Assembly: GCF_050947875.1 (NCBI RefSeq)
Contig: NC_134572.1
Coordinates: 134,320,605-134,384,604 of the forward strand
Source: Dermacentor variabilis
Lineage: Eukaryota > Arthropoda > Arachnida > Ixodida > Ixodidae
Length of the DNA: 64,000 nt
Direction of reading: 5' to 3'
Part shown: positions 31,601-46,671 of the stretch, piece after piece
Layout: each line of letters opens with the position of its first letter
Numbering within the stretch: position 1 is the first letter of the stretch
The notes under the pieces: model-generated
The model's input: the letters and a program-made list of their open reading frames with translations, nothing else
Database searches by the model: none
Told to the model about the DNA's origin: nothing
Position numbers and translations under genes: made by a program

Positions 31601-32499
31601 ATCTAGAACTTTTGAGGCAACTTATTTTACGCGGCTGAGATGATATTTCTCTGGGCTATATTAGTGTTTTTTTTCAATTTTTCCAGAAAATTCATTTGTG
31701 CCTATTCGTTCATTTATTGTGTAATTGTGGGTCCTCGCATGCAGGGGGGGTGATTTAAGCGAAGATCTAGCACTTTTGAGGGAACCTATTTTATGCGGCT
31801 GAGATGATATTTCCCTCGGCTATAGCCTTACTGTTTTTTGATTTTTCGAGAAAATTCATTTGTGCCTATTCGTTCATTTATTGTGTAAATGTGGGTCCTC
31901 GCGTGCACGGGGACTGATTTAAGCGAAGATCTAGCACTTTTGAGGGAACTTATCTTACGCGGCTGAGATGATATTTCCCTGGGCCTTAGTGTTTTTTCGA
32001 TTTTTCGAGAAAATTCATTTGTGCCTATTCGTTCATTTATTGCGTAAATGTAGATACTCGCGTGCACGGGGACTGATTTAAGCGAAGATCTAGCACTTTT
32101 GAGGCAGGCAACTTATTTTACGCGGCTGAGATGATATTTCTCTGGGCTATAGCCTTACCGTTTTTTCGATTTTTCTAGAAAATTCATTTGTCCCTATTCG
32201 TTCATTTATTGTGTAAATGTGGGCCCGCGCATGCACGGGGAGTGATTTAAGCGAAGATCTAGCACTTTTCAGACAACTTATTTTACGCGGCCGAGATGAT
32301 ATTTCCCCGGGCTATAGCCTTACCGTTAATTTTATTTTTTCTAGAAAATTCATTTGTGCCTATTCGTTCATTTATTGTGTAAATCTGGGTCCGCGCGTGC
32401 ATGGGGAGTGATTTAAGCGAAGATCTAGCACTTTTGAGGCAATTAATTTTACGCGTCTGAGATGATATTTTCCTGGGCTATATAGCCTTACCGTTTTTT

Positions 32500-35400
32500 C
32501 GATTTTTCCTAAAAATTCATTTGTGCCTATTCGTTCATTTATTGTGTAAATGTGGGCCCGCGCATGCACGGGGAGTGATTTAAGCGAAGATCTAGCACTT
32601 TTGAGGCAACTTAATTTATGCGGCCGAGACAATATTTCCCTGGGCTATAGCCTTACCGTTATTTGGATTTTTCTAGAAAATTCATTTGTGCCTATTCGTT
32701 CACTTATTGTGTAAATCTGGGTCCGTGCATTCACGGGGAGTGATTTTAGCGAAGATCTAGCACTTTTTAGGGAACTTATTTTACGCGTCTAAGATGATAT
32801 TTCCCTGGGCTATAAGCCTTACCGTTTTTTCGATTTTTCTTCAAAATTCATTTGTGCCTATTCGTTCATTTATTTTGTAAATCTGGGTCCGCGCATGCCT
32901 CGGGAGTGATTTAAGCGAAGATCTAGCACTTTTGAGGCAACTTATTTTACGCGGCCGAGATGATGTTTCCCTGGGCTATAGCCTTACCGTTTTTTCGATT
33001 TTTCTAGAAAATTCATTTGTCCCTATTCGTTCATTTATTGTGTAAATCTGGGTCCGCGCATGCCTCGGGAGTGATTTAAGCGAAGATCTAGCACTTCTGA
33101 GGCAATTTATTTTACGCGTCTGAGATGATATTTCCCTGGGCTATAGCCTTACCGTTTTTTCGATTTTTCTAGAAAATTCATTTGTGCCTATTCGTTCATT
33201 TATTGTGTAAATGTGGGTCCTCGCGTGCACGGGGAGTGATTTAAGCGAAGATCTAGCACTTTTGAGGGAACTCATTTTACGGGCCTGAGATGACATTTCC
33301 CTGGGCTATAGCCTTACCGTTTTTTCGATTTTTCTAGAAAATTCGTTTGTGCCTATCCGTTCATTTATTGTGTAAATGTGGGCCCGCGCATGCACGGGGA
33401 GTGATTTAAGCGAAGATGTAGCACTTTTGAGGCAACTTAGTTTATGCGGCCGAGACGATATTTCCCTGGGCTATAGGCTTACCGTTTTTTCGATTTTTTT
33501 AGAAAATTCATTTGTGCCTATTTGTTCATTTATTGTGTAAATGTGGGCCCGCGCATGCACGGGGAGTGATTTAAGCGAAGATCTAGCACTTTTGAGGCAA
33601 CTTATTTTACGCGGCCGAGATGATATTTCCCTGGGCGTTTTTCGTTTTTCGATTTTTCTAGAAAATTCATTTGTCCCTATTCGTTCATTTATTTTGTAAA
33701 TCTGGGTCCGCGCATGCCTCGGGAGTGATTTAAGCGAAGATCTAGCACTTTTGAGGCAACTTAATTTATGCGGCCGAGACAATATTTCCCTGGGCTATAG
33801 CCTTACCGTTATTTCGATTTTTCTAGAAAATTCATTTGTGCCTATTCGTTCACTTATTGTGTAAATCTGGGTCCGCGCATTCACGGGGAGTGATTTAAGC
33901 AAAGATCTAGCACTTTTTAGGGAACTTATTTTACGCGTCTGAGATGATATTTCCCTGGCTATAAGCCTTACCGTTTTTTCGATTTTTCTTCAAAATTCAT
34001 TTGTGCCTATTCGTTCATTTATTGTGTAAATCTGGTTCCTCGCGTGCACGGGAAGTGATTTAAGCGAAGACCTAGCACTTTTGAGGGAACTTATTTTACG
34101 CGGCCGAGATTATATTTCCCTGGGCTGTAGCCTTACCGTTTTTTTCGATTTTTCTAGAAAATTCATTTGTGCCTATTCGTTCATTTATTGTGTAAATCTG
34201 GGTCCGCGCATGCACGTGGAGTGATCTAAGCGAAGATCTAGCACTTTTGAGGCAACTTATTTTACGCGGCCGAGATGATATTTCCCTGGGCTATAGCCTT
34301 ACCGTTTTTTCGATTTTTCTAGAAAATTCATTTGTCCCTATTCGTTCATTTATTGTGTAAATCTGGGTCCGCGCATGCCTCGGGAGTGATTTAAGCGAAG
34401 ATCTAGCACTTTTGAGGCAATTTATTTTACGCGTCTGAGATGATATTTCCCTGGGCTATAGCCTTACCGTTTTTTCGATTTTTCTAGAAAATTCATTTGT
34501 GCCTATTTGTTCATTTATTGTGTAGATGTGGGCCCGCGCATGCACGGGGAGTGATTTAAGCGAAGATCTAACACTTTTGAGGCAACTTATTTTACGCGGC
34601 CGAGATGATATTTCCCTGGGCGTTTTTCGTTTTTCGATTTTTCTAGAAAATTCATTTGTCCCTATTCGTTCATTTATTTTGTAAATCTGGGTCCGCGCAT
34701 GCCTCGGGAGTGATTTAAGCGAAGATCTAGCACTTTTGAGGCAACTTAATTTATGCGGCCGAGACAATATTTCCCTGGGCTATAGCCTTACCGTTATTTC
34801 GATTTTTCTAGAAAATTCATTTGTGCCTATTCGTTCACTTATTGTGTAAATCTGGGTCCGCGCATTCACGGGGAGTGATTTAAGCAAAGATCTAGCACTT
34901 TTTAGGGAACTTATTTTACGCGTCTGAGATGATATTTCCCTGGCTATAAGCCTTACCGTTTTTTCGATTTTTCTTCAAAATTCATTTGTGCCTATTCGTT
35001 CATTTATTGTGTAAATCTGGTTCCTCGCGTGCACGGGAAGTGATTTAAGCGAAGACCTAGCACTTTTGAGGGAACTTATTTTACGCGGCCGAGATTATAT
35101 TTCCCTGGGCTGTAGCCTTACCGTTTTTTTCGATTTTTCTAGAAAATTCATTTGTGCCTATTCGTTCATTTATTGTGTAAATCTGGGTCCGCGCATGCAC
35201 GTGGAGTGATCTAAGCGAAGATCTAGCACTTTTGAGGCAACTTATTTTACGCGGCCGAGATGATATTTCCCTGGGCTATAGCCTTACCGTTTTTTCGATT
35301 TTTCTAGAAAATTCATTTGTCCCTATTCGTTCATTTATTGTGTAAATCTGGGTCCGCGCATGCCTCGGGAGTGATTTAAGCGAAGATCTAGCACTTTTGA

Positions 35401-38400
35401 GGCAATTTATTTTACGCGTCTGAGATGATATTTCCCTGGGCTATAGCCTTACCGTTTTTTCGATTTTTCTAGAAAATTCATTTGTGCCTATTTGTTCATT
35501 TATTGTGTAGATGTGGGCCCGCGCATGCACGGGGAGTGATTTAAGCGAAGATCTAACACTTTTGAGGCAACTTATTTTACGCGGCCGAGATGATATTTCC
35601 CTGGGCTATAGCCTTACCGTTTTTTTATTTTTCTAGAAAATTCATTTGTGCCTATTCGTTCATTTATTGTGTAATTCTGGGTCCGCGCGTGCATGGGGAG
35701 TGATTTAAGCGAAGATCTAGCACTTTTGAGGCAATTTATTTTACGCGTCTGAGATGATATTTCCCTGGGCTATAGCCTTACCGTTTTTTCGATTTTTCCT
35801 AAAAATTCATTTGTGCCTATTCGTTCATTTATTGTGTAAATGTGGGCCCGCGCATGCACGGGGAGTGATTTAAGCGAAGATCTAGCACTTTTGAGGCAAC
35901 TTAATTTATGCGGCCGAGACAATATTTCCCTGGGCTATAGCCTTACCGTTATTTCGATTTTTCTAGAAAATTCATTTGTGCCTATTCGTTCATTTATTGT
36001 GTAAATGTGGGCCCGCGCATGCACGGGGAGTGATTTAAGCGAAGATCTAGCACTTTTGAGGCAACTTAATTTATGCGGCCGAGACAATATTTCCCTGGGC
36101 TATAGCCTTACCGTTATTTGGATTTTTCTAGAAAATTCATTTGTGCCTATTCGTTCACTTATTGTGTAAATCTGGGTCCGTGCATTCACGGGGAGTGATT
36201 TTAGCGAAGATCTAGCACTTTTTAGGGAACTTATTTTACGCGTCTAAGATGATATTTCCCTGGGCTATAAGCCTTACCGTTTTTTCGATTTTTCTTCAAA
36301 ATTCATTTGTGCCTATTCGTTCATTTATTTTGTAAATCTGGATCCGCGCATGCCTCGGGAGTGATTTAAGCGAAGATCTAGCACTTTTGAGGCAACTTAT
36401 TTTACGCGGCCGAGATGATGTTTCCCTGGGCTATAGCCTTACCGTTTTTTCGATTTTTCTAGAAAATTCATTTGTCCCTATTCGTTCATTTATTGTGTAA
36501 ATCTGGGTCCGCGCATGCCTCGGGAGTGATTTAAGCGAAGATCTAGCACTTCTGAGGCAATTTATTTTACGCGTCTGAGATGATATTTCCCTGGGCTATA
36601 GCCTTACCGTTTTTTCGATTTTTCTAGAAAATTCATTTGTGCCTATTCGTTCATTTATTGTGTAAATGTGGGTCCTCGCGTGCACGGGGAGTGATTTAAG
36701 CGAAGATCTAGCACTTTTGAGGGAACTCATTTTACGGGCCTGAGATGACATTTCCCTGGGCTATAGCCTTACCGTTTTTTCGATTTTTCTAGAAAATTCG
36801 TTTGTGCCTATCCGTTCATTTATTGTGTAAATGTGGGCCCGCGCATGCACGGGGAGTGATTTAAGCGAAGATGTAGCACTTTTGAGGCAACTTAGTTTAT
36901 GCGGCCGAGACGATATTTCCCTGGGCTATAGGCTTACCGTTTTTTCGATTTTTTTAGAAAATTCATTTGTGCCTATTTGTTCATTTATTGTGTAAATGTG
37001 GGCCCGCGCATGCACGGGGAGTGATTTAAGCGAAGATCTAGCACTTTTGAGGCAACTTATTTTACGCGGCCGAGATGATATTTCCCTGGGCGTTTTTCGT
37101 TTTTCGATTTTTCTAGAAAATTCATTTGTCCCTATTCGTTCATTTATTTTGTAAATCTGGGTCCGCGCATGCCTCGGGAGTGATTTAAGCGAAGATCTAG
37201 CACTTTTGAGGCAACTTAATTTATGCGGCCGAGACAATATTTCCCTGGGCTATAGCCTTACCGTTATTTCGATTTTTCTAGAAAATTCATTTGTGCCTAT
37301 TCGTTCACTTATTGTGTAAATCTGGGTCCGCGCATTCACGGGGAGTGATTTAAGCAAAGATCTAGCACTTTTTAGGGAACTTATTTTACGCGTCTGAGAT
37401 GATATTTCCCTGGCTATAAGCCTTACCGTTTTTTCGATTTTTCTTCAAAATTCATTTGTGCCTATTCGTTCATTTATTGTGTAAATCTGGTTCCTCGCGT
37501 GCACGGGAAGTGATTTAAGCGAAGACCTAGCACTTTTGAGGGAACTTATTTTACGCGGCCGAGATTATATTTCCCTGGGCTGTAGCCTTACCGTTTTTTT
37601 CGATTTTTCTAGAAAATTCATTTGTGCCTATTCGTTCATTTATTGTGTAAATCTGGGTCCGCGCATGCACGTGGAGTGATCTAAGCGAAGATCTAGCACT
37701 TTTGAGGCAACTTATTTTACGCGGCCGAGATGATATTTCCCTGGGCTATAGCCTTACCGTTTTTTCGATTTTTCTAGAAAATTCATTTGTCCCTATTCGT
37801 TCATTTATTGTGTAAATCTGGGTCCGCGCATGCCTCGGGAGTGATTTAAGCGAAGATCTAGCACTTTTGAGGCAATTTATTTTACGCGTCTGAGATGATA
37901 TTTCCCTGGGCTATAGCCTTACCGTTTTTTCGATTTTTCTAGAAAATTCATTTGTGCCTATTTGTTCATTTATTGTGTAGATGTGGGCCCGCGCATGCAC
38001 GGGGAGTGATTTAAGCGAAGATCTAACACTTTTGAGGCAACTTATTTTACGCGGCCGAGATGATATTTCCCTGGGCTATAGCCTTACCGTTTTTTTATTT
38101 TTCTAGAAAATTCATTTGTGCCTATTCGTTCATTTATTGTGTAATTCTGGGTCCGCGCGTGCATGGGGAGTGATTTAAGCGAAGATCTAGCACTTTTGAG
38201 GCAATTTATTTTACGCGTCTGAGATGATATTTCCCTGGGCTATAGCCTTACCGTTTTTTCGATTTTTCCTAAAAATTCATTTGTGCCTATTCGTTCATTT
38301 ATTGTGTAAATGTGGGCCCGCGCATGCACGGGGAGTGATTTAAGCGAAGATCTAGCACTTTTGAGGCAACTTAATTTATGCGGCCGAGACAATATTTCCC

Positions 38401-38460
38401 TGGGCTATAGCCTTACCGTTATTTCGATTTTTCTAGAAAATTCATTTGTGCCTATTCGTT
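32500..38460 (-). repeat. Family B nested duplications with offsets 985, 2470 and 3455 bp
   Basis: Rare variants fix the pairing. GTTATTTGGATTT at about 32659 and 36114 gives 3455; CTGGTTCCTCGCG at 34032, 35017 and 37487 gives 985 and 2470; CCGTTTTTTTATTTTT at about 35618 and 38088 gives 2470. The offsets equal 6, 15 and 21 monomers. The 2470-bp pairing ends near 35990/38460. Confidence 0.8.
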
Positions 38461-41400
38461 CACTTATTGTGTAAATCTGGGTCCGCGCATTCACGGGGAG
38501 TGATTTAAGCGAAGATCTAGCACTTTTTAGGGAACTTATTTTACGCGTCTGAGATGATATTTCCCTGGCTATAAGCCTTACCGTTTTTTCGATTTTTCTT
38601 CAAAATTCATTTGTGCCTATTCGTTCATTTATTGTGTAAATCTGGTTCCTCGCGTGCACGGGGAGTGATCTAAGCGAAGACCTAGCACTTTTGAGGGAAC
38701 TTATTTTACGCGGCCGAGATTATATTTCCCTGGGCTGTAGTCTTACCGTTTTTTTTCGATTTTTCTAGAAAATTCATTTGTGCCTATTCGTTCATTTATT
38801 GTGTAAATCTGGGTCCGCGCATGCACGGGGAGTGATCTAAGCGAAGATCTAGCACTTTTGAGGCAACTTATTTTACGCGGCCGAGATGATATTTCCCTGG
38901 GCTTTTCGTTTGTGCCTTACCATTCTTTCGATTTTTCTAGAAAATTCGTTTGTGCCTATTCGTTCATTTATTGTGTAAATGTGGGCCCGCGCATGCACGG
39001 GGAGTGATTTAAGCGAAGATCTAGCACTTTTGAGGCAACTTATTTTACGCGGCCCAGATGATATTTCCCTGGGCTATAGCCTTACCGTTTTTTCGATTTT
39101 TCTAGAAAATTCATTTGTGCCTATTCGTTCATTTATTGTGTAAATCTGGGTCCGCGCATGCACGGGGAGTGATCTAAGCGGAGATCTAGCACTTTTGAGG
39201 CAACTTAGTTTATGCGGCCGAGACGATATTTCCCTGGGCTATAGGCTTACCGTTTTTTCGATTTTTCTAGAAAATTCGTTTGTGCCTATTCGTTCATTTA
39301 TTGTGTAAATGTGGGCCCGCGCATGCACGGGGAGTGATTTAAGCGAAGATCTAGCACTTTTGAGGCAACTTATTTTACGCGGCCCAGATGATATTTCCCT
39401 GGGCTATAGCCTTACCGTTCTTTCGATTTTTCTAGAAAATTCGTTTGTGCCTATTCGTTCATTTATTGTGTAAATGTGGGCCCGCGCATGCACGGGGAGT
39501 GATTTAGGCGAAGATCTATCACTTTTGAGGCAACTTATTTTACGCGGCCCAGATGATATTTCCCTGGGCTATAGCCTTACCGTTTTTTTCGATTTTTCTA
39601 GAAAATTCATTTGTGCCTATTCGTTCATTTATTGTGTAAATCTGGGTCCGCGCATGCACGGGGAGTGATCTAAGCGAAGATCTAGCACTTTTGAGGCAAC
39701 TTATTTTACGCGGCCGAGACGATATTTCCCTGGGCTATAGCCTTACCGTTTTTTTCGATTTTTCTAGAAAATTCATTTGTGCCTATTCGTTCATTTATTG
39801 TGTAAATCTGGGTCCGCGCATGCACGGGGAGTGATCTAAGCGAAGATCTAGCACTTTTGAGGCAACTTAGTTTATGCGGCCGAGACGATATTTCCCTGGG
39901 CTATAGGCTTACCGTTTTTTCGATTTTTTTAGAAAATTCATTTTTGCCTATTTGTTCATTTATTGTGTAAATGTGGGCCCGCGCATGCACGGGGAGTGAT
40001 TTAAGCGAAGATCTAGCACTTTTGAGGCAACTTATTTTACGCGGCCCAGATGATATTTCCCTGGGCTATATAGCTTTACCGTTTTTTCGATTTTTCTAGA
40101 AAATTCATTTGTCCCTATTCGTTCATTTATTGTGTAAATCTGGGTCCACGCATGCCTCGGGAGTGATTTAAGCGAAGATGTAGCACTTTTGAGGCAATTT
40201 ATTTTACGCGTCTGAGATTATATTTCCCTGGGCTATAGCCTTACCGTTTTTTCGATTTTCCTAGAAAATTCATTTGTGCCTATTCGTTCATTTATTGTGT
40301 AAATGTGGGTCCTCGCGTGGACGGGGAGTGATTTAAGCGAAGATCTAGCACTTTTGAGGGAACTCATTTTACGGGCCTGAGATGATATTTCCCTGGGCTA
40401 TAGCCTTACCGTTTTTTCGATTTTTCTAGAAAATTCATTTGTGCCTATTCGTTCACTTATTGTGTAAATCTGGGTCCGCGCATGCACGGGGAGTGATTTA
40501 AGCGAATGTCTAGCACTTTTGAGGGAACTTATTTTACGCGGCCGAGATGATGTTCCCTGGGCTATAGCCTTACCGTTTTTTCGATTTTTCTTGAAAATTC
40601 ATTTGTGCCTATTCGTTCATTTATTGTGTAAATCTGGGTCCTCGCGTGCACGGGGAGTATAGCCTTACCGTTTTTTCGATTTTTCTAGAAAATTCATGTG
40701 TGCCTATTCGTTCATTTATTGTGTAAATCTGGGTGCGCGCATGCATGGGGAGTGATTTAAGCGAAGATCTAGCACTTTTGAGGCAACTTATTTTACGCGG
40801 CCGAGATGATGTTCCCTGGGCATAGCCTTACCGTTTTTTCGATTTTTCTGGAAAATTCATTTGTCCCTATTCGTTCATTTATTGTGTAAATCTGGGCCCG
40901 CGCATGCATGGGGAGTGATTTAAGCGAAGATCTAGCACTTTTGAGGCAATTTATTTTACGCGTCTGAGATGATATTTCCCTGGGCTATAGCCTTACCGTT
41001 TTTGCGATTTTTCTAGAAAATTCATTTTTGCCTATTCGTTCATTTATTTTGTAAATGTGGGTCCTCGCGTGCACGGGGAGTGATTTAAGCGAAGATCTAG
41101 CACTCTTGAGGGAACTCATTTTACGGGTCTGAGATGATATTTCCTTGGGCTATATATAGCCTTACCGTTTTTTCGATTTTTCTAGAAAATTCATTTGTGC
41201 CTATTCGTTCACTTATTGTGTAAATCTGGGTCCGCGCATGCACGGGGAGTGATTTAAGCGAAGATCTAGCACTTTTGAGGGAACTTATTTTACGCGTCTG
41301 AGATGATATTTCCCTGGGCTATAGCCTTACCGTTCTTTCGATTTTTCTAGAAAATTCATTTGTGCCTATTCGTTCATTTATTGTGTAAATGTGGGCCCGC

Positions 41401-44400
41401 GCATGCATGGGGAGTGATTTAAGCGAAGATCTAGCACTTTTGAGGCAATTTATTTTACGCGTCTGAGATGATATTTCCCTGGGCTACAGCCTTACCGTTT
41501 TTTCGATTTTTTTAGAAAATTCATTTCTGCCTATTTGTTCATTTATCGTGTAAATGTGGGCCCGCGCATGCACGGGGAGTGATTTAAGCGAAGATCTAGC
41601 ACTTTTGAGGCAACTTAGTTTATGCGGCCGAGATGATGTTTCCCTGGGTTATAGCCTTACCGTTTTTCGATTTTTCTAGAAAATTCATTTGTCCCTATTC
41701 GTTCATTTATTGTGTAAATCTGGGTCCGCGCATGCCTCGGGAGTGATTTAAGCGAAGATCTAGCACTTTTGAGGCAACTTATTTTACGCGGCCGAGATGA
41801 TATTTCCCTGGGCTATAGCGTTACCGTTCTTTCGATTTTTCTAGAAAATTCGTTTGTGCCTATTCGTTCATTTATTGTGTAAATGTGGGCCCGCGCATGC
41901 ACGGGGAGTGATTTAAGCGAAGATCTAGCACTTTTGAGGCAACTTAGTTTATGCGGCCGAGACGATATTTCCCTGGGCTATAGCCTTACCGTTTTTTCGA
42001 TTTTTCTAGAAAATTCATTTGTGCCTATTCGTATATTTATTGTGTAAATCTGGGTCGGCGCATGCATGGGGAGTGATTTAAGCGAAGATGTAGCACTTTT
42101 GAGGCAATTTATTTTACGCGTCTGAGATGATATTTTCCTGGGCTATAGCCTTACCGTTTTTTCGATTTTTTTAGAAAATTCATTTGTGCCTATTTGTTCA
42201 TTTATTGTGTAAATGTGGGCCCGCGCATGCACGGGGAGTGATTTAAGCGAAGATCTAGCACTTTTGAGGCAACTTAGTTTATGCGGCCGAGATGATGTTT
42301 CCCTGGGTTATAGCCTTACCGTTTTTTCGATTTTTCTAGAAAATTCATTTGTCCCTATTCGTTCATTTATTGTGTAAATCTGGGTACGCGCATGCCTCGG
42401 GAGTGATTTAAGCGAAGATCTAGCACTTTTGAGGCAATTTATTTAACGCGTCTGAGATGATATTTCCCTGGGCTATAGCCTTACCGTTTTTTCGATTTTT
42501 CTAGAAAATTCATTTGTGCCTATTCGTTCATTTATTGTTAAATGTGGGTCCTCGCGTGCACGGGGAGTGATTTAAGCGAAGATCTAGCACTTTTGAGGGA
42601 ACTCATTTTACAGGCCTGAGATGATATTTACCTGGGCTATATATAGCCTTACCGTTTTTTCGATTTTTTTAGAAAATTCATTTGTGCCTATTCGTTCATT
42701 TATTGTGTAAATCTGGGTCCGCGCATGCACGGGGACTGATCTAAGCGAAGATCTAGCACTTTTGAGGCAACTTATTTTACGCGGCCGAGATGATATTTCC
42801 CTGGGCTATAGCCTTACCGTTTTTTCGATTTTTTTAGAAAATTCATTTGTGCCTATTTGTTCATTTATTGTGTAAATGTGGGCCCGCGCATGCACGGGGA
42901 GTGATTTAAGCGAAGATCTAGCACTTTTGAGGCAACTTATTTTACGCGGCCGAGATGATATTTCCCTGGGCTATAGCCTTACCGTTTTTTCGATTTTTCT
43001 TGAAAATTCATTTGTCCCTATTCGTTCATTTATTGTGTAAATCTGGGTCCGCGCATGCCTCGGGAGTGATTTAAGCGAAGATCTAGCACTTCTGAGGCAA
43101 TTTATTTTACGCGTCTGAGATGATATTTCCCTGGGCTATAGCCTTACCGTTTTTTCGATTTTTCTAGAAAATTCATTTGTGCCTATTTGTTCATTTATTG
43201 TGTAAATGTGGGCCCGCGCATGCACGGGGAGTGATTTAAGCGAAGATCTAGCACTTTTGAGGCAACTTATTTTACGCGGCCGAGATGATATTTCCCTGGG
43301 CTATAGCCTTACCGTTTTTTTATTTTTCTAGAAAATTCATTTGTGCCTATTCGTTCATTTATTGTGTAAATCTGGGTCCGCGCGTGCATGGGGAGTGATT
43401 TAAGCGAAGATCTAGCACTTTTTAGGCAATTTATTTTACGCGTCTGAAATGATATTTCCCTGGGCTATAGCCTTACCGTTTTTTCGATTTTTCCTAAAAA
43501 TTCATTTGTGCCTATTCGTTCATTTATTGTGTAAATGTGGGCCCGCGCATGCACGGGGAGTGATTTAAGCGAAGATCTAGCACTTTTGAGGCAACTTAAT
43601 TTATGCGGCCGAGACAATATTTCCCTTTGCTATAGCCTTACCGTTATTTCGATTTTTCTAGAAAATTCATTTGTGCCTATTCGTTCATTTATTGTGTAAA
43701 TGTGGGCCCGCGCATGCACTGGGAGTGATTTAAGCGAAGTTCTAGCACTTTTGAGGCAACTTAGTTTATGCGGCCGAGACGATATTTCCCTGGGCTATAG
43801 GCTTACCGTTTTTTCGATTTTTTTAGAAAATTCATTTGTGCCTATTTGTTCCTTTATTGTGTAAATGTGGGCCCGCACATGCACGGGGAGTGATTTAAGC
43901 GAAGATCTAGCACTTTTGAGGCAACTTATTTTACGCGGCCGAGATGATATTTCCCTGGGCTATAGCCTTACCGTTTTTTCGATTTTTCTAGAAAATTCAT
44001 TTGTCCCTATTCGTTCATTTATTGTGTAAATCTGGGTCCGCGCATGCTTCGGGAGTGATTTAAGCGAAGATCTAGCACTTTTGAGGCAATTTATTTTACG
44101 CGTCTGAGATGATATTTCCCTGGGCTATAGCCTTACCGTTTTTTCGATTTTTCTAGAAAATTCATTTGTGCCTATTCGTTCATTTATTGTGTAAATGTGG
44201 GTCCTCGCGTGCACGGGGAGTGATTTAAGCGAAGATCTAGCACTTTTGAGGGAACTCATTTTACGGGCCTGAGATGATATTTCCCTGGGCTATAGCCTTA
44301 CCGTTTTTTCGATTTTTCTAGAAAATTCATTTGTGCCTATTCGTTCATTTATTGTGTAAATCTGGGTCCGCGCATGCACGGGGAGTGATCTAAGCGAAGA

Positions 44401-46420
44401 TCTAGCACTTTTGAGGCAACTTAGTTTATGCGGCCGAGACGATATTTCCCTGGGCTATAGGCTTACCGTTTTTTCGATTTTTCTAGAAAATTCATTTGTG
44501 CCTATTCGTTCACTTATTGTGTAAATCTGGGTCCGCGCATACACGGGGAGTGATTTAAGCGAATGTCTAGCACTTTTGAGGGAACTTATTTTACGCGTCT
44601 GAGATGGGCCTTACCGTTTTTTCGATTTTTCTTGAAAATTCATTTGTGCCTATTCGTTCATTTATTGTGTAAATCTGGGTCCTCGCGTGCACGGGGAGTG
44701 ATTTAAAGGAAGATATAGCACTTTTGAGGGAACTTATTTTACGCGGCCGAGATGATATTTCCCTGGGCTATAGCCTTACCGTTTTTTCGATTTTTCTAGA
44801 AAATTCATGTGTGCCTATTCGTTCATTGATTGTGTAAATCTGGGTGCGCGCATGCATGGGGAGTGATTTAAGCGAAGATCTAGCACTTTTGAGGCAACTT
44901 ATTTTACGCGGCCGAGATGGTGTTCCCCTGGGCTATAGCCTTACCGTTTTTTCGATTTTTCTGGAAAATTCATTTGTCCCTATTCGTTCATTTATTGTGT
45001 AAATCTGGGCCCGCGCATGCATGGGGAGTGATTTAAGCGAAGATCTACCACTTTTGAGGCAACTTATTTTACGGGTCTGAGATGATATTTCCTTGGGCTA
45101 TAGCCTTACCGTTTTTTTTATTTTTCTAGAAAATTCATTTGTGCCTATTCGTTCATTTATTATGTAAATCTGGGTCCGCGCATGCATGGGGAGTGATTTA
45201 AGCGAAGATCTAGCACTTTTGAGGCAATTTATTTTACGCGGCCGAGATTATATTTCCCTGGCGTGTAGCCTTACCGTTTTTTCGATTTTTCTAGAAAATT
45301 CATTTGTGCCTATTTGTTCATTTATTGTGTAAATGTGGGTCCTCGCGTGCACGGGGAGTGATTTAAGCGGAGATCTAGCACTTTTGAGGGTACTCATTTT
45401 ACGGGCCTGAGATGATATTTCCCTGGGCTATAGCCTTACCGTTTTTTCGATTTTTCTAGAAAATTCATTTGTGCCTATTCGTTCATTCATTGTGTAAATC
45501 TGGGTCCGCGCATGCACGGGGAGTGATCTAAGCGAAGATCTACCACTTTTGAGGCAACTTATTTTACGCTGCCGACATGATATTTCTCTGGGCTATAGCC
45601 TTACCGTTCTTTCGATTTTTCTAGAAAATTCGTTTGTGCCTATTCGTTCATTTATTGTGTAAATGTGGGCCCGCGCATGCATGGGGAGTGATTTAAGCGA
45701 AGATCTAGCACTTTTGAGGCAATTTATTTTACGCGGCCGAGATTATATTTCCCTGGCGTGTAGCCTTACCGTTTTTTCAATTTTTTTAGAAAATTCATTT
45801 GTGCCTATTTGTTCATTTATTGTGTAAATGTGGGCCCGCGCATGCACGGGGAGTGATTTAAGCGAAGATCTAGCACTTTTGAGGCAACTTATTTTACGCG
45901 GCCGAGATGATGTTCCCCTGGGCTATAGCCTTACCGTTTTTTCGATTTTTCTGGAAAATTCATTTGTCCCTATTCGTTCATTTATTGTGTAAATCTGGGC
46001 CCGCGCATGCATAGGGAGTGATTTAAGCGAAGATCTAGCACTTTTGAGGCAATTTATTTTACGCGTCTGAGATGATATTTCCCTGGGCTATAGCCTTACC
46101 GTTTTTTCGATTTTTCTAGAAAATTCATTTGTGCCTATTCGTTCACTTATTGTGTAAATCTGGGTCCGCGCATGCACGGGGAGTGATTTAAGCGAAGATC
46201 TAGCACTTTTGAGGCAATTTATTTTACGCGTCTCAGATGATATTTCCCTGGGCTATAGCCTTACCGTTTTTTCGATTTTTTTTAGAAAATTCATTTGTGC
46301 CTATTTGTTCATTTATTGTGTAAATGTGGGCCCGCGCATGCACGGGGAGTGATTTAAGCGAAGATCTAGCACTTTTGAGGCAACCTATTTTACGCGGCCG
46401 AGAGTATATTTCCCTGGGCT

Positions 46421-46433
46421 ATAGCCTTACCGT
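46421..46433. repeat. Left SINE target-site duplication
   Basis: ATAGCCTTACCGT, part of the family B monomer; repeated at 46672-46684. A target duplication of this length is typical of LINE-mediated retroposition. Confidence 0.9.
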
Positions 46434-46671
46434 CACCCGCCGTGGTTGCTCAGTGGCTATGGTGTTGGGCTGCTGAGCACGAGGTCGCGGGATCGAATCC
46501 CGGCCACGGCGGCCGCATTTCGATGGGGGCGAAATGCGAAAACACCCGTGTGCTTAGATTTAGGTGCACGTTAAAGAACCCCAGGTGGTCAAAATTTCCG
46601 GAGTCCTCCACTACGGCGTGCCTCATAATCAGAAAGTGGTTTTGGCACGTAAAACCCCAAATATTATTATT
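46434..46671 (+). mobile_element. tRNA-derived SINE (full-length), inserted in family B
   Basis: The head at 46439-46510 resembles a 72-nt tRNA: GCCGTGGTTGCTCAGTGGC with an A-box-like start, GGGATCGAATCCCGG as B-box, and acceptor halves GCCGTGG/CCACGGC. The body includes TTAGATTTAGGTGCACG and AACCCCAGGTGG; the tail is ATATTATTATT. It is flanked by a perfect 13-bp duplication, ATAGCCTTACCGT. RNA polymerase III boxes would drive it, and a LINE would supply the reverse transcriptase. I recognise the type as the tick SINE of the Ruka kind. Confidence 0.93.

Noticed and set aside
46439..46510. Genuine tRNA gene
   Set aside because: The tRNA-like head is followed by the SINE body and tail and flanked by target duplications, and a second truncated copy has the same body. 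It is a SINE promoter, not a functional tRNA gene.
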